A stretch of 64,000 bases of DNA from Cryptomeria japonica (GCF_030272615.1 NC_081412.1:697788656-697852655), one strand, 5' to 3'; counted from the first letter of the stretch, positions 21,943-34,166 are shown. The notes: a model not told the origin generated them from the sequence alone. Numbers and translations are program-made.

Positions 21943-24699
21943 TTAATGGAAAGGTTTGAGATGGAAACCGTTAACCGGGATGGAGAGGGGGTCTCCATTC
22001 ATATCTTCTAACTCAAAAGCATTGAAACCTTTGCAACCTATGATGCAGAAATGTTCCCCCATAGGTAGTTGAAATTGGCGTGCTGACCAAGTTTCCCCAC
22101 CCTCTCGTTATATTTTAATACAAGGTCTCCGAGGGCGAAATCAAATTAGAACTCTTTTTACTGTCAAACCACTTTTTTACGACTTCTTGTCTATCTTGGA
22201 GAGCTATGAAAGCTGCCTCCCTTGCTTCCTTTAGTTCTATAATTTCTGCCAACCTTACGACCATGGGGCTATTTTTAGTAACTTCCATTGATTTTAGCAA
22301 TTGTAACGCAGGGATCTCAAGTGACAAGGGAAAAAGTGCATCTTTCTCGTATACCAGCTTGTATGGGGAGTTTTTTAGAATCTGTTTGGGCGTTATGCGG
22401 TCTTCCCATAGTGCGCTTCTTAGGTGGTGGTGCCACTCCTTGTATGCAGAACCTATCCTTTTGATAAGTCAGATCAGGTTCTTCTTGGTAGATTCAGCAA
22501 GTCCATTCCCTTTAGGGTAGTAGTTAGAGGAGGTCTTGAGATAAATATCTTTGCTGAGGGTGAATTGTGTGATTTGTGAGCCTGTGAATGCATGCGCATT
22601 ATCTAATATAATAGTTTTTGGGGGGCCGTACTAACAAGTCAGATCTTCTAGGAAAGCCAACACTTCGCTTTCAGATGAATTCCGCAAAGGGACTACTTCA
22701 GACCATCTAGTGAAATAATCAATAGCAGTCAAGATCCATTTATGTCCAGCTGAACTTGGGGGGTTGATCATCCTGATAAAATCAAGGCCCCATTGAGCAA
22801 AAGGCTCTTCCATGGACACGCGCCTGAGTGGCATTGCAACTTTCTTACCTCTTCCTATGTAATATTGGCACTCTTTGCATCCCCTTACCAAATTGTGTGT
22901 ATCTTTGAATATGGATGGCCAAAAATATCCAGCTTGGGTAATCTTGATAGCATTTGTGGGTGCGGAGAAGTGGCCTCCTAAGGAACCGTAGTGAAACTCA
23001 TGTAGGATTTTATCAGCTTGGCTCCTGTCCACATAACGGAGCAGAACTCCATCAAAATTCCTTTTAAAAAGAGTCCCATCTATTAAGAGGAAACCACTAT
23101 TTTGGAGTCGATAGAACCTCCTCTTAGCCAGGGCAAGATGTTCGAGAAAAATTCCAGTCTTCATGAAATGCTTCCTTTGGTCAATCCAACTATCACTGGG
23201 GACATCAGGTACAAACATAATCATTTCCTCTACAGTCGCTTCATCACCACGAGGTTCACAGTCCTGCAATATATATTCACACAAGCCTCTTTCGCGGACA
23301 AGATTTGTTGGCTTGATATCGACATCATATTCTAGAATCTTAGTGATCCAATTTGCCCTCTTTTCAGTGATGTCGCCCTCCATGATGTATTCCCTTACTG
23401 CGGGATGAGTCACGTAAACCGTGGTCTTATTACAAGCAATGAAATGCCTAAATTTCTTTAGTCCTTTGATGACGGCTAAGGCTTGCTTTTCAACAAAGTT
23501 GTAGCGAGCCTCATAACCCTTAAGGGTCTTTGAATGGAAAGCTATGGGACACTCTCCTCCTCTTTGTGTATCCTTTTGAGTTAAAACCATGGCGATGCTA
23601 TGCTGACTGGAATAAACATACATTATGAAATCCTTAGACATGTCTGGGTTAGATAATATAGGAGCGGAGAAGATGGCATTTTTTATTTCATCAAAATCTT
23701 TTTTGGCTCCAGCAGTCCATTTGAAATGTATATCTTTTTTCAGCATGAGATTGATGGGTCTTATTATTCCAGCAAAGTTGGAGATAAAACGACTAACAAA
23801 ATTGACCTTTCCTAGGAAGGATTGGACTCCCTTTTTATTGACCGGAAGGGGGAGGTCTTTAATAGCTTTGACCCGGTCCGGATCAATGGAGACACCTTCC
23901 TTTGAAACTATATGCCCAAGTAATTTTCCTTGAGGAACCCCAAAGATACATTTCTTTCGGTTCAAGGAGATCCCAAATTCAAGACATTTTTGTAGGACTA
24001 ACTCGAGATGATCAAAATGATCCTCCCAGTGTTTGGAAAACACGGCCAGGCCATCTAAGTATATTAGGATGATCTTGTTAATTAGTTTTTTGAAAGCTAA
24101 ATCCATGGCCCTTTGGAAAGTTGCTTCGGCATTTGACAAGCCGAAAGACATCTTCTGGTATGAAAATGTTCCCCACTTAGTAGTGAAAGTCGTCTTGTGC
24201 TAGTCCTCCGCTTTCACACTTACCTGGTTATATCCTGAGAAACCGTCAAGCATTGAGAACATTTCTGATCTGGCCATAGTGCTCAATAATTATTCCATTG
24301 ACGACAAGGGATAGTGATCTTTGAGCGATGCTCGATTCAAGTCTCGGAAGTCCACATAGAGTCAGATATCTCCATTTTTCTTCTTGATAGGGACCAAATT
24401 GGACACCCAAGTATTGTGCTTTATGGGGTAAACAATCCTTGATTCGATCAGCTTCTTCAACTCTTGAGCCATGAGGGATTCAATTTTGGGATTGATTGGT
24501 CTTTGCTTATGCCGACCGGCTTAGCTTCATTTGCGAGCTCGATGGTATGCTGGATGATGTTAGGATCGTAACCCTTTAAATCCTCACAAGACCAAGCCAT
24601 GACACCTTCATATTCATCACAATATCGAGCCAACTTCTTTCTGTCTTCAGAGGAAACACCTTCTCCTACCTTGAGGATTCTTCCCCTTCCGACTGACAT
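21943..24699 (-). pseudogene. Element A pol: RT, RNase H and integrase
   Basis: Minus-strand reading gives an RT lead-in (24699-24457), RT fingers and palm, RNase H, then integrase ending with FHLKPFH at about 21945. The longest uninterrupted piece is 22631-24151. The RT catalytic motif reads YLDG (in IYLDGLAVFSK) where YLDD is expected, so the second aspartate is lost. The first RNase H catalytic Asp region reads YVYSSQHS and has also lost its Asp. The integrase keeps the zinc-binding H...H and C..C pairs (HEFHYGSLGGH, CKECQ near 22860-22960). It also keeps an Asp-Asp-Glu triad (TAIDYFTRW, LDNAHAF, GNGLAEST), though with a stop near 22631 and a frameshift near the C-terminus. RT stops near 24370, 24290 and 24200 fit CGA or CAG decay. 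Chromodomain-type ends are absent, as expected for Tat elements. Confidence 0.85.
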
Positions 24700-24744
24700 C
24701 TCAGAGTAATCCCCTTTATTTGTTGTGAGTTTCCACTTATCTTT

Positions 24745-25491
24745 TTAAGAATCCTCATGGTCAAACAAGTTCTCTAAGGTGATCAGACCATTAGGGAGCT
24801 TGTTGGACTTTAACTGAATGACCTGGTTCCCGTAAGCTTCTTTGATCTTAGGTTGCAGCTGGTTGGCAAATTCTCCTGAGCTTTGGATAAACAAAGCGAT
24901 CTTCTCATCACTTTTGAACACTTGCCAATGTGCATCATTATCAGGGATAGCTGGGCGAACCACCATGCTGACTACTTGGGGGCCGGTTAGGAAGTCCACA
25001 ATAGGATCAAAATGTGCTCCTATGGTGGCCATGTGATCCGCTGAAGTATTTAGTTTCTGAGGAATGTTTATGATATTGAAAGCATCAAAACTTTCTATTA
25101 GATCCCACTCTCTGGCGCGATCAGACCTCATGCGGACATGCTTAGCACTGGATATCCCTCGAACTTGGTGCACTACTAGTTCAGAATTGCCAAGGACTTT
25201 CAATTTTTTAATGGCCATCTTTTCTACCATGCTCAGGCCTTGAATCAGTCCTTCATATTTTGCTTCATTATTTGAACATGCAAATTGCAACCGGAAAGGC
25301 TTTTGGATTTGATCACTCGAAGGGGGGGGTGAGACAAACTCCAGCTCCGGAGCCCATTTTGCATTTAGTGTTGTCGAAGTGTAAGGTCCATGGTGCCAAA
25401 GACAACTGATCTTCAGAGAACACGTCCTTAGTGAGCTTTGGGATGATCTGACCTTCTTAAAAAATGTAATAGGTACCCAAGTCGGTGGCAT
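24745..25491 (-). pseudogene. Element A extra RNase H-like domain, placed between protease and RT
   Basis: The frame holds an archaeal-type RNase H-like fold (aRNaseH of Tat elements). Its first catalytic part is in another frame: near 25390-25330 the minus strand reads WTLHFDNTKCKMGSGAG, which then shifts at a C-run (25320-25328). The main frame follows with CSNNEAKYEGLIQGL (catalytic Glu), VLGNSELVVHQV (usually GDSELV, so Asp changed to Asn) and LNTSADHMATIG (last Asp). Downstream is a linker leading straight into the RT lead-in at 24699. In most described Tat elements this domain lies after the first RNase H, as in element C here. Its role there is thought to be removal of RNA and primers during cDNA synthesis. 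This copy is inactive because of the frameshifts and the missing Asp. Confidence 0.7.
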
Positions 25492-25597
25492 GATAATTAG
25501 AGAAGGGGTCCGAATCTATGAACTCATTTAGAAAGGCTTCTTGCTCTGGTAGGATCTCCCTCATTACTTCTTTGTCTTCCAAAAGCTCTACCACCTT

Positions 25598-26218
25598 TCA
25601 TTCATCATTGGATATAGAAGTGTGGGTAGGCTCAAAATTAATCAAGGCCTGATCAGCTATGTGCTCTGCATGAAGGGGTTCTAAAAGGATTTTCATCTTA
25701 GCACCATGCTGGGTACGGAGGATAAGATGGGACCAATCTAGGGACATATAGCCTCCTATTTTAGCAGTAAAATCTTGAGACAAACAAAGTCTAAAGATGA
25801 GAGGGATATCGATGACCACTACTTCTTGGGATACGGTTACACTTGGACATGCAAATAATGTTAACGAGAGGCTTTTGATGAGGCCTACCGTCTGAACCTT
25901 GTTCCCATTGAGTTGCATTACTCCTTTATTTAAAGGGTCATACCTAATGTTTAACACTTCGGCAATTTGCTTAGGCATGACCATGGTGCTAGCCCCGGAA
26001 TCTATCATGGAGTTATGCAAGATTTTATCTCCAACTATAAGGGTAAGGTAAAAAGGATTCGGCTTAGGCTTACCTTCTCCTTGGACAATAGGGGGTGCAC
26101 TTTCATTTGTCAATATGATTGGGGAGTGCATTTTATCAGCTGCTAAGTGGGGACTCGCCCCATCAGTCTGAAAGGATGGCGGAGCTACCACACTTGCATC
26201 CTTTTGATCACGAGACAA
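25598..26218 (-). pseudogene. Element A protease region
   Basis: This piece contains a retropepsin-like core. NSMIDSGASTMVMPKQIAEV near 25995-26055 has the D-S-G active-site triplet, followed by beta-rich segments (KVQTVGLIKSLSLTL; EVVVIDIPLIFRL). It is in the same minus-strand frame as the gag pieces upstream, so gag and protease were one polyprotein. It cleaves the gag-pol polyprotein in the virus-like particle. Upstream in frame, the joining stretch towards 26318 is interrupted by stops. Confidence 0.7.
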
Positions 26219-26317
26219 GGCCTCTCTTAGTTTATTCTTCTATTCTGGGATACTCAAGAGATCCCACAGAGAGAGATGAGTCGGAGCTTTCTTCAACTGT
26301 TCAACTACATCCAACAC

Positions 26318-27781
26318 CTAAGGCGTGAGGACCTTTGGCTCTTTCAGTTTATAAGGGATGAACTCTTTTCGCAGGTAGGCGGAATTGACAACTGGTGGTT
26401 TTGGGGGCCTGTTCATGGGCACGGATCTCATATTATCGGCATCCTCCCTGGTCAAACACCTTTTAGAGTGAAGATTGTAATCTGAGTGCACAATAGGGGC
26501 TCCATTCTTTGGGGCACTTACATCATTGGTCAGTACAGTGTCTTCATCTTCCATCCATGAAAAAAGCGCATGGTTAGGGGTGATCTTTGCTTCTTGTTGT
26601 AATGACATTCCTTGCATCTGAGCGACAAAATCCGCATTGTCCATGCCCAGAGATGTGTATGTAGATTCATCCAACGTCATGCTTGAGCTCCTTTGTTCTA
26701 CGACCTTCTGTTGCAAATTTCCCCTTGGGAAATTCCTCAGAGTATGAGCATTGTTGCATGGGAAACACCAAGAGTTGGTGTCATCCGCTAGGTTATTTTG
26801 ACCTACTATCAGTTCTCTACCAGCGGTGGGGTACACGGCCTGCAATGGATTGGGGACTGGGACTATTTGGCCATTCGACGGAAGAGATTTCTCAGCACGA
26901 TGATTCATATGTTGGTATGGAGGTCGATTCCCTTGGAAATTTTACTGAAAAGGGGGCTTGGTGGGCGAGACCTGGGCCCTTTTTAAGTTGACAATTTTAT
27001 TGGAGAAGGATCTTAGGAGATTTTTCATATCACTGACTTCAATAGCCAAAGAAGTAGTTTGGGGAGTAGGGAACGAATACATAGATTACGGAGTGGAAGT
27101 ACTAGGAGCGGCTTCCTCCACGACTTGGGTAGATATTTCAGAGAATACTGGCATTATAGGGTGAGGGGCTAGCTTTCTAGCATCAATAAGGTTGTTTTCA
27201 GCTTGGACTGCTATATCAAATGCTTGCGGAAGAGTGTTACCTCCTAAAGATTGAATCATCACTGATATGTCCGAGTTGAAAGCTTTTAGATAGAATACAA
27301 AATCCATATCTGCCGGAGGGTGAGCAGACAATGGTATCCTTTGCCAAGTTCGCTAAAACCTCAAGTTAAAATCGATTAATGCCTCTTTAGGAGCTCTCTT
27401 GATTGTAATGAGTTGGTGCATTAAGGATGATCTATCAGCTTTATTTGAGAATCTCCAAAAGAAATGATCTCCCAGCTAATCCCAATCCCCTATAGTACTA
27501 GGGCCCAAGGATCTAAACCAGTCTAGAGATTTTCCTTTGAAAGATGCTACGAGCAACCTCAAAGCTACATTTTATTCGGTGATGCCATGGATAGTGCAGA
27601 CAGTAGCTACATCTTGCAGATGCTCCCCAGGGGTTTTATGACATTCTCCGGTAAACTTAGGAATGGCCTTAAGTGCGGCTACCGGGATGGCTCCCCAAAC
27701 TACAGGTGGAACTAGGGGGATGAGGGGGCTACCATTATCCCAAGTCACAAAGTTTCAAGGAGGAACTTGTGCCATCACAAC
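26318..27781 (-). pseudogene. Element A gag, C-terminal part (cut off by element C)
   Basis: Reading the minus strand from 27781 gives a Ty3-type gag core: PKFTGECHKTPGEHLQDV near 27610-27660, then LRLLVASFKGKSLDWF and WQRIPLSAHPPADMDFVFYL (about 27290-27350). Towards the C-terminus the zinc knuckle is decayed: WCFPCNNAHTLRNF has Cys-Cys-His but Phe where the last Cys should be. Several single stops interrupt the frame (pieces 27086-27331 and 26318-26908). Its N-terminus is found beyond element C at 40485-40609. Gag forms the particle and packages the RNA. Confidence 0.75.
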
Positions 27782-27783
27782 AT
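27779..27783. repeat. Probable target duplication of element C, left copy (AACAT)
   Basis: AACAT directly precedes the LTR start TGTGTAGG. The right flank at 40484-40488 is AGCAT, a four-of-five match. One substitution since insertion would explain it. Confidence 0.6.
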
Positions 27784-29439
27784 TGTGTAGGGGAAAAAGA
27801 GAGACTAGGTTAACATGCCCTAATCCTACCTTTTGACACACATTGTGGAATATGAAAGAGCCTAGAGGTATCACATAATTGGCTACTTCTTTTTGTGGAA
27901 GAGAGAGCCACGGGCTACCTATTAGGATTTCTATTCCTTTGTTGTAATTGAAAGATAAAATGATGCAAGTTCAATTCCTAACCCCAAAGTGCAAGTATGA
28001 ACTAATAACAAGATTGCAGAATTGAGTTTAAATAATGAAAAGCTGTAAACACAAGGACAAGACAAGAATTCAGATACGTACCCGGAGTCAAAATCTGAGT
28101 GAAAATGTTCAGGACGGGGGCGCGGGCGCCACTATCCTGATACTGCTCTGGAAGCTGCTCCTGAAACTGCTGTTTTGCAACCTGGAAAGCTGTCGGAAAT
28201 GCTAAAAGTTGATGTCTGACAGAAGGACTAGGGTGCCCAGCACCTCTGTCCCAGGGACCAAGGCGCCCAGCGCCCCTGTCCTAGCAGGACCAGGGTGCCC
28301 CACGCCCCTGTCCTGGTCTTTCGCTCTGAAACTTGGTGTGCAGTTCTACCTCGGTCTGCTTCCGTCAGATCTGCAACTTGCGGCGTCATCCGAATCTCGA
28401 AACCTGCACTTATATCTGAAAAGGTATGGTGGGCGGCTATATAGGGTTTTGCCTTAGTCAAACCCTCGCTTTGGTGATTTCCACCTCCACGAATAGCCAA
28501 GTTGTATTGTAAAAGTAGTGTGTGTGCAAGATCCTAAAATGCAAGTAAGCAAACTAGAGCAACCTAGAAAGTAAACCCTAATTGCTTGTAAATGATAATG
28601 TAAATGCTCCAAATCAAGATGCAAAGTGATCTAAAGCATGAATACAAATGATATATTGAGGCTTATGCAAAGACATGAAAACAACATGAAATCATGCCCA
28701 ACCCCAAGGGAGGGGTACAAGCCAATCTTCAGTCGGTGATCCCTTATTGCTCTTCAATGCCTTCAAAGCCCTAAATGGATGAATGAAATTGATGAATGCT
28801 TGATGGATGGATGTTGAATGTTGTTGAAGTTTTCAAAGATCTGCTCTTTCGCTGCATAGAAGGTCCTTCAAATCAAAATTCTTGGATCCTTTCAAATGAA
28901 GAAAGAGAGCTATTATATATGAAACCCTAGGTTGTAATTTCAACTTTTGGCCGACCTAGAGATTGAATCTCCCGCCAATTTCTTGGGGTTAAGCTTTATT
29001 TTATGATTGGATTGTGCTCCTAAAATTTCAGAAAAAATGTCCGGGACCATGTGCACTCCGGGCGCCATGGTCCCGACAACTTTTCACCAAATTTTAAGGG
29101 CTGTCGGATATGATGATTTTAGAGAGAATCCCGAAGTTACAGGTGACTCCGAGATGTTTTGACCCCCGAAATCAAGCCCCCAAGTTCAAAATAGGACTTA
29201 ATTAGGGTTTTTGATTAAATGATATATTGAAGGAATAAAATGAAAAGGGCACACTTTAATGAAATGACCCAACTTTATGATGTGGAAGATGATGAAATAG
29301 AACCTTAGACCTAATTAATTTAATTAATTAAGTGCTAAAGGGGAAATGCAATGCAAAATGCAAAATGTGCCAAGGCGGGTGCTAAACTAGGTGTGAAATT
29401 GTACCACCCTAGCAAGTGCGTACAATTTATGACGCTACA
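27784..29439 (-). repeat. Element C LTR (3' in element orientation)
   Basis: Starts TGTGTAGGGG and ends GACGCTACA on the plus strand; direct repeat of 38841-40483. It contains several GC-rich GGGCGCCC-like motifs (near 28255-28310 and 29060-29080) including GGGCGCCATGGTCCC, which recurs as a minisatellite inside this element. On the minus strand a TATATAATA stretch near 28911-28920 could be the LTR promoter. Small frames shared by both LTR copies are not genes. Confidence 0.9.
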
Positions 29440-29455
29440 TTTAGCCCCCACTTTA
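29440..29455 (-). other. Polypurine tract of element C
   Basis: On the minus strand AAAGTGGGGGCTAAA immediately precedes the LTR start TGTAGC. This is a good plus-strand priming site and confirms that the element runs leftwards. Confidence 0.8.
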
Positions 29456-30041
29456 GCGGTCATATGAGTACTACGTGCATATGCAAGCTAAAGTATAGAA
29501 AAGCAAACATTATTTGAAAAAGGATATATCCATAAGTTGTCGGACGAAGCCCCCAGCGGTATCTGTAGTACACAGTTAGGAACCGTACCCTACAAAACAC
29601 ACGTTAGATCACAAAATCACCTAATGCTTACTAAGGAAAGTGATGAAGTTTGCAAGTAGCTATATGCCCCCCCTATTTCGGCTTGCTTTTTAGGGAGGTG
29701 AAACAGGATAGCATGTGTACTTACGACAAATTGTGTGAGAGATTATTGATGAGAGATGTTCACTGAAGAGGCTTCATCAGAGCACGTTTTGGAACATTCC
29801 AGGAGTAAGGGAACGAAAATACGATTCCTACGTAATGAACGGTTCGAAAATCGCATCTCCCAAACTCAAGTTATGATGAAATGAGTAATAGAGGAAAATT
29901 AGGGTTTTGAAAATAAAGGAATGAAAATATATACCTTGAAAGTGACAATTGCATTTGTCACTTTGTTGATTTCTAAGTATTGTTCATTGCAGCGGAGCCC
30001 ACATAGCCATCATCATGCCTTCACAATGACCGGAGCGTCCC
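29456..30041. other. Element C non-coding region upstream of the antisense gene
   Basis: No coding frame of note. It lies between the PPT and the first exon of the antisense PMD gene, so it should hold that gene's promoter. A possible 3' splice site (GTTCATTGCAG, ending about 29993) suggests a further 5'-UTR intron. Confidence 0.4.
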
Positions 30042-32484
30042 ATGAGGATTGAGATCATGCGACAGGCCGTGATCGATGACGAGCCACTGGACGAGGTGAG
30101 TTGACTAAACTTTGACTTTGACTTTCTGCATTTCTGTTGACTTTGAGTTTCTGTGATCGAATGCGGGCCCTAGAATCTTACCCTAGGTCCCACCCAGGGC
30201 GCCATGGTCCCATCAGGGCACCATGGTCCCTATGGGGCGCCATGGTCCTTTCAGGGCGCCATGGTCCTCTTAGGGTGCCATGGTCCCTGAGGGGCACCAT
30301 GGTCCCTATCAGGACTTGGCAAGGGTCGACAGGGTTAGCTTTCGATGTTCAACAGTCTTTGTTTTTCGCGTAGATGATTTTGATAATTGAGTACTGATTT
30401 CACTTATGTTTTTGCATTGCAGGGTCTCCCATACATGAGAGAGCACACTGCAGGGCAGATTCTTCGTAGTCTGCGAGATCAGATTCCCCGGCTGACTCAG
30501 GCAGAGAGGGATATGTTATCGATAGTGGGTTTATGGTATGCGATCCTCATGCCGGCCATTCGATTCCATCCTGCGATGCTGATGGCACTTATGGAGCGAT
30601 GGGATCCTGACACATGTTCATTCCATCTCCCAGTAGGAGAGATGACGGTTACACTTGAGGATGTGTACCGCATACTTCGCCTACCTATCAAAGGAGCCAC
30701 CGTGACATACGCGACTGAACGGTCAGCGGAGGACTATCAGAGGGAGCAAGTATACTGCATAGGGAGAGTCATGCCGAGTGAGACTAGAGGTCGCATCATG
30801 ATCAGTTGGCTCTTACATCCTATAGGAGAGGTGCCCCTTGTGAGACGTCTTATGATTGCCATCATTGCACTAGCCGTTTGCCCTAATGGGCAAGGTACGC
30901 ACATGCATGGGGGTCTCACATGGTGCATCAGGGCTATGGAGAGACATAGGAGAGTATATGCTTGGGGTCGAAGTATGCTTGTGCATCTCTATCACGACCT
31001 TGAGGAGTATGTGTTTGGACAGTGTTGTAGCTTGATGACATGCACACTTCTGCAGGTGTGGATATTTGAGCACTTCACATGCACCAGGCCTGTCGGCTAT
31101 CCGATGAGTACGGCTAGCGAGTGACCTAGGGTGTTTTCCTATCCACTTACCAGCGAGTGGAGATTTGGGGATCTACTATATTGGAGAGTGGCATTTGATA
31201 GATTGACAGCTGAGGTGACAGTATGGAGACCGTATCTGCGGATGCACAGATGGGATGAGATGGAGAGGCAGCTAGCATGCTTACAGAGGAACCGCCTACT
31301 GAGAGGATGATACTCACATATCATAGTTCCATTCTACTTTGACCGAGTACGGAGGCAGTTTAGGCTAGAGCAGTGTGTTCCAGCCGATGTACCTATCTAT
31401 ACTTGACACTCGCGAGTCCTTCCCAGACCCAGAGCAGTAGCGAGACCTACGATAGATGATATCGAGATTACAGATATAGAGGGGTCCGATCAGGATGTGG
31501 TCACTGATTACTCCGCAGATCCCGGGGCATAGCGTAGGTATCTCTCATGGTTTGTGAGGACATACCCAGGGCCTATCTTTCCACCAGATTACCCGACAGG
31601 CCATCCAGGTTCATGGAGACATGGAGACCGAGATGAGGATCAGGGATCCAGATCGGAGGAGGCAAGAGATCCTGATCCACCCATAGGAGATCAGCCTAGT
31701 GCCGAGAAGGAGGAGGAAGAAGAGGAGGATGACACCGATAGAGATGATGATGAGGAGAATGAGGATGTGGGTGAGGATGCAGACGAGGATGAGGATGATG
31801 AGGAGGAGTCAGATGCAGCTCCCCACCATTCAGGAGATGATACCATAGCCTTGGATCCTCCTCCTATTCCCCAAAAGGGGGAACCCGAGGCGATACGGAG
31901 ACCTATACCCCTTGTGTACAGATCATCTGAGCATGGGGAGCCTAGTAGTTCCCAGTCACAGATGCTACCATATCACGATCCCTACTGGCGCGAGGGAGAT
32001 CCAGGTATAGTAGGTTTATATTGATTGATTAATGTTTTGATGATATAGAATGGTACTAATACAAAAATTTGTTCTACTGCTACAGCTAATGTGCAGGAGT
32101 GGCGTTCCTTGATTCAGTAAGCAGTGACAGATATTTCCATGATGGCACAGATCCCTAGTTCCTCACAGGTTGCTTATAGGCCTCAGGGGAATGCGGGTCG
32201 GCATGAGGATTTGTTTTCCCCATTTCGAGTATAGGTGGACATATGGAGGGAGAGAGAGAGTTCTATCAGAGAACCTTCAGTGGGCACAACGTGATCTAGT
32301 AGCAGCTCAGGCTGAGGCTACCTCGTATCGTGCAATCCTTATGGATAGGGATCGTAGGAGTTCCTCTTGGAGTCATTCACGGTCTATATCACGCTATACA
32401 CCTATGGGTCCACCTTCACGGCCAGATCAGGAGGGAGCGTCTAGTCATCACTCTCTAGCCACTAGCCCTAGGGATAGGAGATGA
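30042..32484 (+). pseudogene. Antisense plant mobile domain (PMD) gene inside element C
   Basis: The plus-strand gene model has three exons. Exon 1 is 30042-30095 (18 codons from ATG, donor GTGAGT). Intron 1 is 30096-30422 (acceptor TTTTTGCATTGCAG). Exon 2 runs from 30423 to 32004. Intron 2 is 32005-32085, with a perfect TACTAAT branch site at 32054-32060 and a TGCTACAG acceptor. Exon 3 runs to 32484. Both junctions keep the frame. The PMD domain is clear: DPDTCSFHLPVGEMTVTLED near 30605-30665, YRILRLPIKG, and further down FDRVRRQFRLEQCVP near 31340-31380. An extreme acidic run (31700-31830) and an Arg/Ser-rich tail follow. Stops at about 31122, 31307, 31404 and 31530 and a frameshift near 32240 kill this copy. 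PMD proteins include MAIN/MAIL1, which act in plant silencing, and related domains are known in transposons. Confidence 0.75.
30197..30312. repeat. Minisatellite of GGGCGCCATGGTCCC units
   Basis: Six head-to-tail units of about 19 bp, each GGGYRCCATGGTCC plus four to five variable bases, lie inside intron 1 of the antisense PMD gene. The same core GGGCGCCATGGTCCC occurs singly in both LTRs of element C (near 29062 and 40105). Confidence 0.85.
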
Positions 32485-33095
32485 TCTCATGATGTAGGAT
32501 AGGTCACATGTTGGATGTATAGTGACCTACTTTCGTATATGAAAACATGATCCACATATATATATACATGCTTCTCTTTGTCTCAAACATGTTATCTTTA
32601 ATGCCTAAAACAATGTATATTTTGATTAAAGTTAATACATTTGATAGATGTACATGTATGTTCTGAATTTAATTTCCATGTGATTGATTTCTCAATGCTC
32701 CATGATTAAATTGATACATGTGTGACTTAATTAAAATGAAATATTTAATCAAGTACTATATTGATGATAGAGAAGAAATATGTGTTAAGCCTAAGAATCA
32801 TATAACTAATGTGATTTAATTTTAAACTTAAACACAACATGATACGATTCTCCTTAACACATAAAGACATTGTATAATATGCTAGCGTAATGGAAATGTA
32901 AATCTTTTGCAATTTACATAAATGAATTCAAGACAAACTATAAAGTAAAGAAACACGCTTGTCAAGAACAAAGCAATATAGATTAAACACAATATCATTT
33001 AATTCTATTTGCTCTAACCAAGATATGCTAACATATTACCCAATTTTGAAGAACTGAAAAGAAGATAGATGAAATGAAAAATAAGGAATGAGGAA
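32485..33095. other. Gap between converging genes of element C
   Basis: AT-rich non-coding sequence between the end of the plus-strand PMD gene and the end of the minus-strand integrase. Both transcripts would end here. No hairpin terminator or gene is seen. Confidence 0.45.
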
Positions 33096-34120
33096 TTAAG
33101 CATAGTATCTACGCAAGTGCATAGTATTTATAGGTTCTTTGAGAGGTGTACCGTCTACATCTGCTATTTTGTAAGCACCTGATCCATAATCTTCAATAAC
33201 AATATACGGTCCAAGCCAATTAGGACTAAATTTTCCCTTTTCTTCAGGTAAGGCATTCACATTGCGCTGATTCTCATAGAGAACTAAGTCACCTACTGAG
33301 AAGGAACGTTGGATAACCTTATCATTATAGCTTCGTTGTAGAGTTTTGTGATATGCTTGAATATGCTCAAGAGCATTTATACGTTGTTCATCAAGCATCT
33401 CAAGCTGTTGAAGTCTTTGTTCTCTATAAGATTCATCATCTACTATACCTTTGAGAGAAACTCTAAGTGATGGAATCTCTAACTCTAAAGGCATAATAGC
33501 ATCAGCACCATAAACAAGATTATAAGGGGTAGTTCCTGTAGCAATTCGTACATTCGTTCGGTAGGCCCAAAGAGCATAGATTAGCTAAGTACTCCAATCC
33601 TTACCATGCTTATTCACAGTTTTGCGAAGAATTTGTTCAATTATCTTATTGGATATTTAGCTTGACCATTTGATTGAGGATAGTATGGTGTAGAAAATCG
33701 ATGTTTGATATGATATTTCTCAAGGAATTTCTTCACGTCCTTGTTCTTAAATGATGTCCCATTATCTGAGATTATAGTGGAAGGTATCCCAAATCGAGAA
33801 ATAATGTTTTCTAGAAGAAATTGACAAATCACTTCAGCAGTAGTAGAGCGAAGGGGAATAGCTTCTACCCACTTTGTAAAGTAATCTATTGCGGTTATAA
33901 TGAAAGTGTGTCCTTGAGATGAAGGAGGAAAGATTTTACTGATGAGATCCAACCCCCATGCAGAGAAAGGCCAAGAAGCTACATGAGAACGAAGTTCTTG
34001 GGCAGGAGCATGAATCAAATTATTATGTTGTTGACATTGATGACATTTCTTAACAAATGAAAAAGAATCCTTCTGCATAGTTTTCCAATAGTATCCCATA
34101 TGAAGCAATCTTTGAACCAA
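33096..34120 (-). pseudogene. Element C integrase
   Basis: Two minus-strand pieces (34120-33641 and 33494-33096) make up the integrase. CHQCQQHN is the second half of the zinc-binding site. TAIDYFTKWVEA and SDNGTSF carry the two catalytic Asp residues. At the third site the sequence reads NGQAK where NGQAE is expected. A one-base deletion follows near 33650, so the catalytic Glu is lost and the frame breaks. The second piece holds the C-terminal part (SVGDLVLYENQR, GKFSPNWLGPY, TMHLRRYY). No chromodomain is present. Integrase inserts element cDNA into the genome. Confidence 0.85.
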
Positions 34121-34166
34121 GAATTTGCCTCCAAAATGCCCCCCACAGGCACCTGAATGTGCCTCT

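Noticed and set aside
28209-28500. Open frames of 80-120 codons, also at 39212-39668
   Set aside because: They lie in the GC-richer part of element C's LTRs and are shared by both LTR copies, without domain or conserved start.
30137-30373. 78-codon frame over the GCCATGG minisatellite
   Set aside because: It is a translation of the intronic repeat and is out of context with the PMD exons.
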